This document shows, piece after piece, positions 55,713-64,000 of a stretch of DNA of 64,000 nt. The stretch is from positions 268,256 through 332,255 of the forward strand of contig JACGCK010000038.1 of NCBI GenBank assembly GCA_014925825.1, given 5' to 3'. The DNA is from Pholiota molesta. Taxonomy: Eukaryota; Basidiomycota; Agaricomycetes; Agaricales; Strophariaceae. The first letter of the stretch is position 1; the number at the start of each line of letters is the position of its first letter. The position numbers and the translations under genes were made by a program. Below the pieces are notes generated by a model. It saw nothing but the letters and a program-made list of their open reading frames with translations. It ran no database searches and was not told the origin of the DNA.

Positions 55713-56653
55713 ATGGACACTGAGTCCAATTCCATGTCTCGTCAAGTGAACTTATCTAGCGATGTGCAGATTGCCGAACACTTTGCCGGCACTTTCTGCA
55801 ACCGTCGTGAGTATCATATGATCATATATTTTCCCCGAATATCCTTCTAAGCGAGCCAAACCCCATCAGGATGCCCAATGGCGACATTACCCCCGATCGC
55901 GGGAGTTTACGGTATGTTATTTATAACCATGTCATAAACATACTTATCTGACTTTGTTGTTCAGTTCCGGGATGCCCTACCCATGATGTCCCCTCCAACG
56001 CCACCGAGTTCGTTGGCTCTTCACCGTTTTCCCCAGGCCTAGGAACTCCCACCGTCGCTCAGGTACCTCTGGGTACTTTAACCATTCTCTTTGGTCCGAC
56101 GTCTGTCTCAGAGCCCACTGTTCTGCGCACAACCCCGGGAACGATCGTCTATCTTGCATCCCCTTTGTCAGGTGCTGCCACTCCGAGCGAGCCTTCAGCC
56201 CCACCTAGCAGTCCCACCATCCCGGACTCCCTTACCACTCCTGTCAGACCTCCCTCTTCCACTGCTACCTACTCCGACGGTGCTCCCTCCCCTCCTTGCA
56301 GCCCTATCTTTTACGATGCTGTACCATCGCTACCTGGGCCAGCCAGCGAAGACGACTTACTCGAGCACACGCTGCAATTCGAGATTTACGATATGAACCT
56401 GGGCGAAGGCGAGGTATGTGCTCTAGCGGACGAACAAGATGATGGCTATCTGGTCGAAGCAGTGGAAGACTTCGTGAAGAAGGAAGCAAAGCGGGATGAA
56501 GACGAACGTAAAGCAGCCGACTGGCAATACGAATCAGGGTCGGATTTTTGGACCCGTAAATGGACCTACGCCGACATTCTCGCACAGCGCGCCGCACGAC
56601 ACGCCGAGAGCACTGCGACCTTTGGAGCCATGAGGACCAGCGTAGATGCTTAG
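55713..56653 (+). CDS. Acidic, Pro/Ser-rich element-encoded protein
   Basis: Exons 55713-55806, 55870-55911 and 55965-56653 join in frame into 274 residues from the ATG in CCACCATGG. The N-terminus (MDTESNSMSRQVNLSSDVQI) and middle are Ser/Thr/Pro-rich (SSPTIPDSLTTPVRPPSST). The C-terminal third is acidic and charged with a probable coiled coil (EAVEDFVKKEAKRDEDERKA) and a conserved-looking end, WTRKWTYADILAQRAARHAE. No known domain was recognised. Its position inside the transposon, sharing a promoter region with the large minus-strand gene, suggests an accessory role in transposition or regulation. Confidence 0.6.
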
Positions 56654-57633
56654 GTGATGAAACCTGGGGTGAATATGACGAACATTGATATATTGTAGCG
56701 TCTATTATAATTTCTTGCATTGTAAACTTGTATATAATATTGTTTTCGTGTTGTATTATCTGTCATGATTTCTTGTAAATGCATTTCTTGATTGTGATCA
56801 CACCATGTGTCTCCGACCGTATGACTTTAAGAAAATTGTTAATTGCAGCGGAAATACCAAGAACTTAACGAAAACATATTACTTGAACATAGTTTGACAT
56901 GAACAGATGGCCTGTTAATGCAATATTCATCTCAGAATCATCGCCCATTGACAATCTCCATTTTTACATAAGATGAGAGCGAGGTACAAACATGTATATT
57001 AATTTTGTCTGAATGGCATCGGAATGCGTGCAAAGTGCCTCAAAATAGTAATGCAATCTTAACTTGGTTAATGAGTTTTGCGAACATATCACCATAACCA
57101 AGGTTTTCGACGAAATCTTTTTAGAAATTGAAAGTTGAATATGTCAGGAGTTTATTGCCTTAATATGGGACCTTTGTGATGATAATTCAGCACGCTATAT
57201 ACTGTTCTTATGTTTGCCAGCCGTTTTTCAGCATCTTTCTATTCAGCTTCTGATTGGCTAATGAGGATGACAATTTCAAAATTGCGAATTGCGGCCATCC
57301 TGTGGCAATTCTGACTATGTAGGCAATTGGATGGTATACTTGGTAGCACACTTGCAAAATTTCAAGTGTTGGGACATCAAAATGAGGGGTGTACATTCCA
57401 GTTTGTGTCTTTTTCAGCAGCTTCTATTAATTCGCTGATTGGCCAATGTCAGTAGGCGCCCCAGATGAGCCAAATTTAGACGTCGAAGCTCTGAAGACTT
57501 CGGTGATTCTTAACTGTACAGTTAATTTCAGGTCCTAACACCGCGGAGTGATTCGTAGCGTCCCTCTAAACCAACTCATCACCAAGCACTCAGGTATGTT
57601 CAAATATTTCCGCTATTGGAATAGTGCATTGAT
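56654..57633. other. Gene-free part of the element
   Basis: This is AT-rich sequence with no supported gene. A segment TTCTATTCAGCTTCTGATTG (57237) has a looser partner near 57420 (CTTCTATTAATTCGCTGATTGG). Confidence 0.4.
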
Positions 57634-57948
57634 ATGAATACCCAAGGGATGACATTTACTGAGCAAGAAATTCACGCACTTAGGCATTTATGGCCTATGT
57701 ATAAAGACGTTTGCGGCGAAAGCGCAGAGGAAAAAGAGGTGTTTTTCGAGAAAGCATACCTTATATGGTTCGATTATTGTCCAATGCATCGACCAATTGA
57801 GATGGGAAAGGAAGAGTTTGAATGGCTTAAGAACGGCAGAAAAAAGGTGTGTATATTAAGTATTCTGTTGGTTAAACACTGAGTGTTTCTTACAATTTCG
57901 CAGTACATCAGACGTTCGTTGATATGGGGCAATTTTGCGAAGTTGTAG
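57634..57948 (+). CDS. Short protein related to the N-terminal domain of the large element gene
   Basis: Exon 1 (57634-57846) and exon 2 (57904-57948) across a 57-nt intron give 85 residues. FTEQEIHALRHLWPMYKDVC and the spacing to FFEKAYLIWFDYC and the YIRRSLIWG end parallel the start of the gene at 51809-55432 (TTPEQRAFLNARLPEYIEIH, IIFWAQLREAWFKEYP, IIRWFRW). It stops where that protein continues, so it is either a truncated relic or a stand-alone DNA-binding-like domain. No other family is recognised. Confidence 0.5.
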
Positions 57949-58433
57949 ACCCTTCAAAGTTCACATTAGGTAGTTGCACAAAATTTACCAGCGCGTATGA
58001 AAAAGACATGTAAAGTTATGGTTTACACGACCCTGCTTTACAACCCTCCAATCTTCCAGTAAATCAACAATTCGACGCGCCTTCCACTGCAACAAATGCT
58101 CGCCCATGGTGTGATTGATGTGTGAAGGGGAAGGGTCCTCAGAATACGTTTGAGCTCGTTCCATGTTGTAAGATAGGTGTTAATATCACGGTCGATCTCT
58201 TCCAAATTTGAGTATCAGAAGATATTTCATAGCGTCGGAGACGTCGAACTTCATGTTGATATTGTTCACGGAGGCGCCGACCATGGACCTGTTCAACAAT
58301 TGCCTCTAATCTCCCATTACCAATTGAACCATCAGGCATGTTGTATGGGGGATAAAAATCCCATTTTGCGAGTGAATCGGTGTCCGATATCTCTTCCTGT
58401 GTGCGATATTCAAGGCGGAAAAAGTGAGATTGC
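57949..58433. other. Region with a minus-strand frame of uncertain status
   Basis: A minus-strand frame continues from 58573 to 58139 and has protein-like stretches (EEISDTDSLAKWDFYPPYNM, GRLEAIVEQVHGRRLREQYQ). It may be the second half of the small basic protein's gene at 58434-58695 after a frameshift or a missed intron. Nothing else was seen. Confidence 0.35.
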
Positions 58434-58695
58434 TTAGGGAGTGGGAGAGCAGCCTGCTGGGACTGCACTAGGAATAGTAGGCCATGTCGGGGCCAGTTTG
58501 ATCTTGTCTGCCGTGCGTCGTAGATACGCGCGTTTGTTCTGTTCACGACGAAGAATTTTCGCTCTGCATTCATGTTAGACAAGATTTTGAAATATTGTAT
58601 AGGACTTACTCTTTAGTGTGAGATTTTTTTTTCTTTTGCTCTTTGATAGCTTGAACTCGGTCTTCTGCACTTGGGTATTTAGAAACACGTCCCAT
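58434..58695 (-). CDS. Small basic protein, possible DNA-binding accessory
   Basis: Exon 1 (58695-58610, MGRVSKYPSAEDRVQAIKEQ then KKKKSHTKE) and exon 2 (58563-58434) across a 44-nt intron give 71 residues. The second exon starts AKILRREQNKRAYLRRTADK, a strongly basic helix. Such Arg-rich RAYLRR segments occur in small proteins near mushroom transposons and could bind DNA. No known domain is recognised. The true C-terminus may lie further on in another frame (see 57949-58433). Confidence 0.45.
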
Positions 58696-58860
58696 ATTAT
58701 TGGTTTAAGAGATCCTCATTCGAGAGATAAGATATATCAATTCCGAACGCTTTGCGGTCTGATCAGATGACTTTGCATGATCAGGTGACCATTCTTGTTT
58801 ATGGACATGCATACTCGTAACTCGGCGCTCGTAGTTCTGCGCAGTTCCTGAACGCTTTCA

Positions 58861-61800
58861 ATGCCTAAAAGCAACAAGAAGAAAGGCCAGTCTTCAAAAC
58901 TTGTGTTCTACAAGGCGCCACACATCCAAGAACCCACTGTAACCAAGCATCGCCACACAATATTCTCCTCCGATGCCTCGGGAAACCTTACACAGAAATC
59001 GACGAGATTTTAGTGCCCTCACGTACTATGGTGCCAGGAAATGTCGAAGACAATCTCGCAAGCCCTCTGCATTGTGATGACCTCAATACCAGTTATGATA
59101 TCCCGAACACCAACGAAGACCGCGCATTTACCGATCCGCTATTCGATGCGGCTTACATTGCCCATTTAGAAGAAATAGGCGCTGATGCAAAGATCAAGCG
59201 TGTTCGTCCGAAGGAGTATGTCATTTTTGTAATTGGGGCTTTGAATTTATGATGTCTTACCTCTCGTTGATCTAGGATGAATCCCTTCGGGAGTTTGTGC
59301 CCCTAATCGACTTGTTTCTTGAAGAATTGCTCTCACTGGAGAGTCGTGGGTGCTGGCCGACAAACGATTGCGCCCGTTGTCACACTCAGGAGGGCACTTA
59401 CCAGTGTGTTGAGTGTTCCGGGCGCGAAATGCTATGCATGCAATGCATCATCAAGTCACACAAGCAGCTGTATCTTCATCGAATTCAAGTATGTACTACT
59501 TAATTTTTGCATCACTAGTATTCTTACGGTGACTAGAAGTGGAATGGCGCTTTCTTTGAAAAGGTTTCACTCAAGTCTATTGGCCTTCGTGTACAGCTTG
59601 GTCACCCTGTGACAAAATTTGCATAAATCCTGTCGAATGCACGAACAACGATTTTGTGGTGCTTCATTCAAATGGAATGCACGAGATAGGCCTGGACTTT
59701 TGTGGTTGCGGAAAGGGTAATCAACAACATACAGTTCAACTGCTTCGCGCCTGCCTATTTCCTGCGACGGTCACTAACCCTAAAACCGCGGCCACAATCG
59801 AAGTCCTCGACTTGTTCTCGATCCTTTCTTATGAGTCGAAAATGTCAGCATTCCAATTTTACCATTCATTGAGTAGGTTGACGGACAACACGGGCCTTCA
59901 CACGCCAAAAGTAAGCATCTCGTTCTCAGCCTTGATTTGATTTAACTTTGTTTTAGGACCGCTATCCTTCTTTTCTTCGCATGGCTCATGAATGGCGACA
60001 TTTATTACTACTCAAGCGCGCCGGTCGAGGGCATGATCCCAATGGGGCTGAAGCTACAAAGGAAGGTGAATGTGCTGTTCTCTGTCCAGCATGCCCACAG
60101 CCAGGGAAAAACATGGCCGAAAATTGGCAACAGCGTCCGGAGCATCTACGGTGTGTTTTTCTCATTGTCTCCTCAGATTAATGTCTAATATTGTTCCATG
60201 TAGCTTTCTGGACACCCTATTCGTCGCCATGGACGCGAATTTTCGTCTGAAACGCAAAAACGTGTCGAGTCACGAATCGGATCCTGGCCTCAGCAAGGGG
60301 CTGTCGTACTTCGTTGAAGACACAAGATACCGCGACCATATTAAGAACTATATATCTGAAGCTGAACTAGTGAGTTATGCAGTAGGTATATCATTTCGGG
60401 CGCATCTCATTTTTGTATCTTGCTCTAGAAAAGCTCGTGCTCCCGTCATGACGCCGTGAATCTGTCAGAGACTAGGCCTGGGCAAGGACATGCTGCAACC
60501 GGGGTCGGAGCTGTTGTATGCTCGCGCCATGACATGAAACGCCCGAGTGGTGTGGCTCAACTGCAGAAGGGTGAAAGGTAAGCTCCTTTATGATATTTAA
60601 GTATATATGTCTAATTGTCCTTTCGTTACAGATACTGTAATATGGATTATATTTTCTACTCTACTTTGAAAGGCACCAAGGTCGAGAACTTCGTGGTTTC
60701 GTACGATATTGTTTGCCAATGGTCAAAACACCTCCGGAAAAGGATGGCTCTTTACGATTCGAATTTTTCCATATTCGAAGCGGGCCGACGAATAACTTAT
60801 CTTGTTCCGAAATTTCACCTACCCGCCCATGTGGCGAAATGTCGAACACGCTTTTCTTTCAATCTCACGAAGAATGTTGGAAGAACAGACGGTGAATCGC
60901 CTGAGCGCGGGTGGGTCGGTCCTAATGCTTTGGCCCCGAGTACAAAGGAGATGGGCCCTGGGACATGTCGAGACACACTGGACGTGCATTTTGGGGATGA
61001 GAACCATAAAAAGGTCATGGGACTTGGTAAGCCAATACACTGTCAATGGCCATGGCAATTTAATAACGTTCTTGTTGCATATTTTAGGTGCTAGCTTGTT
61101 ACGAAAAATTATGGCGGCTGCACGTGACATGGCCGAACATATAATTGCCCATCGCCAGCTTGAAAGCACGCTTTCTCAAGACGACATTGACGAATGGCTG
61201 CTGGCAGTCGAAGCTTGGGAATCGGATTCATCCAAGCCAAATCCATTCGAAACAACAGTGTCAGGTAGGCTTACTTTAATCTCGCCCTAGTCAATTATAT
61301 TGACTAATATACACTCGAAGGCCCTACTCAGGCGGCAGTCCGACGCCAATTGGCTGAAGATGAACGACGTCTACTTGAGCAAGGAAGAGATTTCTCGTTA
61401 GATGATAGAGTGACCCCGAGTGTGCTCATCTCTATGGGGATTGACTTGGAAAACGAGCAGTAAGTCATTTTTTTCGCCGTTATCAACATGGTTTTGACAT
61501 TTGTTTTTCAATGTGTCCTCTTTTAAGGCGCAGTTACAAGGAAGCATGCTCAAAACTATGGGAGCATTCACTTGATCGCCAACACACAAAGCTTGTACTA
61601 CGTGGTAGCAGCTTAATCCGCAAAATTGAGGCATGGTCGAATTATCAACTACTCTATCTTCCTGTGGTTGCGAGATTGCGGGATAAGTCTCTTCGCAACC
61701 TGGATCATAGCATCGAACTCAAGGCGCACGAACTTCCTCTCTGGTTACCATCACAGATCCGAAGTCAGATCGTCGTTCCAGAGCAATACCGCCGGTTAGA

Positions 61801-62614
61801 ATTTGATCTACGAATTCCTCAAGCATGCGAGGCGCTCGACAATCTTCGATCCCAGCTTCAAGTTCGTGCACATGTCTTCAAGTTCAAAGATCGCTTCGTT
61901 CGAGGGCAAGGTGCCAACACGCGTGCCCGAAATACCCTAGAAGGCATCCAAAACAAAATCGACAGTGCCGCTAGTGAATATCGTGCGGCGTACGAGGCTC
62001 TATGCCATCTGGGACCCACGCTATGTGAAACGGCATGGAAGAAAGATCTGTTACCACTCAAAAATGAAGACATTCGCGATCTTTCAGAAGGCAAAGCGAA
62101 GCAGTCCGAGGGAGGCGGGAGGTATCTTGGATATGGAGGACTGCAGCCATCGAGCAAATTGATAAGCCTCAGGAAGGTTATTTCCGTGAAGGTATGTCTA
62201 TCGTTTGTGGTTAATTCGATTGAGTCATAACATGGCCTACTTCTTACAGGGGTTCGGATAGAATGGGCGAAGTCTCGGGCCCGCGCAAATCGGTTTACCG
62301 AAGAAGTGTTACTCTTAACTGAAGAAATGATGCGTGTTGAACGTTTCTTTGCTTGGAAAGCCAACGACTGGGAATTGAAGGCTGACATGATAGGACGGCC
62401 TCCTGATGTGTCATTGTCGTCGATGCGGATTGAAGGATGGGTTGCCTATGCAAAACGACAGGCTGCAATGTATCGATCCCTTATCACGCATTTTAGATTC
62501 CTCTGGCAGGATGTGGGAGCCTATGTCGTTCGTATGCAGGCTATCATAGATGATCCAAGTGTGGCTTTTCCAGGAGAGTTTGATACTACGAAGGCCGTCA
62601 ATTCTAGTGTATAA
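58861..62614 (+). CDS. KDZ transposase with CxC2 cysteine cluster, apparently frame-broken
   Basis: The reading begins at ATG 58861 (MPKSNKKKGQSSKLVFYKAP) and ends at 62614. A CxC2 zinc cluster lies near 59350-59480 (CARCHTQEGTYQCVECSGRE, MLCMQCIIKSHK). The transposase core follows: WNGAFFEKVSLKSIGLRVQL, EIGLDFCGC, LFVAMDANFRLKRK (first Asp), VSYDIVCQWSKHL (second Asp), HVAKCRTRFS and GESPERGWVGPNALAPSTKE (Glu), typical of KDZ. The C-terminal part is helical. About nine introns are recognisable and most phases fit. However, frame continuity fails near 58985, 59277, 59613 and 62250, each fixable by a single inserted base. So this copy is either a recently inactivated transposase or the sequence has base-calling errors. 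Confidence 0.8.
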
Positions 62615-62940
62615 TTTTCTTGCTCTTTTGTAATGTTTCGCAAACACTATATTCTGAATGCCTATCAGTGTGTAAGTTGCACTTGAGAGTCCGGATGAAT
62701 GCTGTATTCTTCTGACATAGCATTGACAATTTTTAAAAAATGCATAAAGATTACAATTCGAAGGTCTAAAAAAAAGCAAGCCTTGTTCGTGTATTGAATG
62801 GTGAAATAGTATTACGTTGAAATGTGTGCATAGAAGGAATCGAACCCACGACCGTATAACATGGCGTAATCGACCAGCGTTGAACACAGCCTTTGGATCA
62901 TAACCCGCTACACTACAGAGGAATTTAAATTTATAAGTTA
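62615..62940. other. Spacer between transposase and right terminal repeat
   Basis: No protein gene is seen. It contains a tRNA-like segment on the minus strand (separate entry). Confidence 0.45.
62826..62925 (-). other. tRNA-like sequence with A- and B-box motifs
   Basis: On the minus strand TAGTGTAGCGGGTTATGATC resembles a pol III A box with D-arm, and GGTTCGATTCC is a perfect B box about 53 nt later. The acceptor ends (TCCTCTG and TATGCAC) do not pair, and the T-stem is imperfect. It is therefore not a credible functional tRNA; a tRNA relic or SINE head is more likely. Confidence 0.3.
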
Positions 62941-62944
62941 CACA

Positions 62945-64000
62945 ACTAATATTACACTACTCTACAGAGTGTTGCACCACTCAGACGGCACGCAGAAAGG
63001 TGTGGGTGGGGTGTTGCACCACTCGGGTTGCACACGGAAACACTGTTAAGGAAGTATTGCACCACATAAACATTGGGAGGAACCCAGTGTTGCACAAACA
63101 CTCGGCGAGGGTTGCACAACTCAGGAGGCGCTCGGGAAGGCGCTGATAAGACATTGTTGCACCACATGAACATTGGGCGGTTCCAGTTGCACAATCCCGG
63201 AGTATTGCACCACTCCGAATCGGCAGGCGCTCCGATGCGGAAAGACGTTGAGTATTGCACAACTTCGCTAAAGTATTGCACAAACACCGACTCTGTTGCA
63301 CCACTCGGGAAGTGCACAGAAAGGCGGTGAAGATAGTGTTGCACAACTTCAGTTGGCCAAGAGTGTTGCAACATGTGTTGCACCACTCTACGCACACGTC
63401 GCACAGGCGGGCAACTTGGGGTAAGTGTTGCACAACTTATGAAGCAAGACTAAAATTAGAGTAGTAGCGAACCGTAAAATAGTATTTCTTTTCTTATGTT
63501 ACATGCTACGTATAGTATTACGGTGAATGATGATCTTGTACATAGTGGAACAGACCTGCCCAAGCAATGGCGGGCAGGCGAAGGGGGTGGGGGGGGACAT
63601 GTTATGCCGGGAAACACGCGACAAGCACCTAGGAACCATCATGATCGATCGGCGCTCAATTGAACCATAGTCCAATGCGAGCCACTGCAAAACGCGCGCG
63701 CGCGCGATGAACTGGGCCGCATGTATTTTTAGGATCAAGGAGAAAACATGGGGAGGCGCGTCACATTAATATTGATGCGACATGATGCGCGCTGATGCGC
63801 GCATGGGAGAACCCCGGAATTGGCAAGGGTGTGCAACACAGTAGGCGCGTATTGCACCACTGTCCACAGAGGGAGGGACAGAAGTGTTGCACAATAGGTT
63901 GGTGGCAGGGACGGGCACCAGCAGGCAGGAGTAGTGCAATAATTCTCTGTATAATGATAAGGTATTCTTGCAAAACAATCTGTATAATTACAAGGAATAT
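62945..64000. repeat. Right terminal inverted repeat of the KDZ element
   Basis: This is the reverse complement of the left repeat in the same block order, with about 20 copies of the T(G/A)TTGCAC motif, mostly in the orientation opposite to the left end. It still matches at base 64000, so the repeat and the element continue beyond the window. Confidence 0.85.

Larger units (their letters stand above)
50070..64000. mobile_element. KDZ-type DNA transposon with long terminal inverted repeats (right end beyond window)
   Basis: The element has inverted repeats of more than 1 kb at 50070-51540 and 62945-64000. Inside lie a KDZ transposase (58861-62614), a large accessory gene on the minus strand (51809-55432), a divergent acidic-protein gene (55713-56653), and small genes at 57634 and 58434. 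The transposase is of the Kyakuja-Dileera-Zisupton group known for large elements in mushrooms. Internal size between the repeats is about 11.4 kb. The outer ends and target-site duplication cannot be defined, because the right repeat still matches the left one at base 64000. Confidence 0.85.

Noticed and set aside
62826..62925. Functional intron-containing tRNA
   Set aside because: The acceptor ends do not pair and the T-stem is imperfect. It is kept only as a tRNA-like relic.
1..64000. CRISPR array, prokaryotic operon or riboswitch
   Set aside because: The organism is clearly a fungus. The spaced motif copies in the terminal repeats are irregular and are not repeat-spacer units.

Overview
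The window is genomic DNA of a basidiomycete fungus, almost certainly a mushroom-forming Agaricomycete. Genes are split by many short (45-80 nt) GT-AG introns. The gene content is typical of that class: KDZ transposase, CxC5/CxC6 and DUF6698 proteins, DUF6534 membrane proteins, F-box/LRR proteins and a HET-domain protein. Only two conserved housekeeping-type genes are present: the mitochondrial 2-oxoglutarate dehydrogenase E1 gene (20.4-23.7 kb) and an inner-membrane carrier (42.1-43.5 kb). The rest is accessory, duplicated or mobile.

Layout. 0-2.9 kb: no supported gene; GC- and CT-rich sequence. 2.9-13.7 kb: a decaying cluster of a family built from two modules. One is a Pro/His-rich module, secreted in the intact gene at 4018-5403. 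The other is a ~180-residue acidic domain in tandem copies at 6.4-10.7 kb. One gene (5977-6979) carries parts of both. Five broken copies and a 1.1-kb near-perfect tandem duplication show active unequal exchange. 13.9-16.1 kb: HET-domain gene. 19.1-19.7 kb: a four-exon beta-trefoil protease-inhibitor-like gene. 20.4-25.7 kb: KGD1, divergent from a GRF-type zinc-finger gene. 27.5-32.8 kb: a CxC5/CxC6 KDZ-related gene and a DUF6698 gene. 34.3-38.4 kb: two F-box-like genes.

38.1-49.8 kb: an inverted repeat (arms about 38.06-41.28 and 46.05-49.10 kb), each arm with a DUF6534 gene. The spacer holds a carrier gene and an F-box gene. The outer edge of the right arm is fused to an inverted fragment of the carrier gene.

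50.07-64.0 kb (open at the window end): a large KDZ-type DNA transposon with terminal inverted repeats over 1 kb, packed with a GTGCAA(C/T)A motif. Between the repeats lie a multi-exon minus-strand gene whose repeated coding segments contain the same motif, a divergent acidic-protein gene, two small genes and a KDZ transposase with a CxC2 cluster that shows several apparent frame breaks. This element is the best candidate for a system worth close study: transposase, accessory proteins and a clustered terminal motif that also occurs inside an element-encoded gene.

Splice sites were assigned by eye from GT-AG signals, branch-point-like CTNA(A/C) motifs and reading-frame continuity. No expression data or database search was available.
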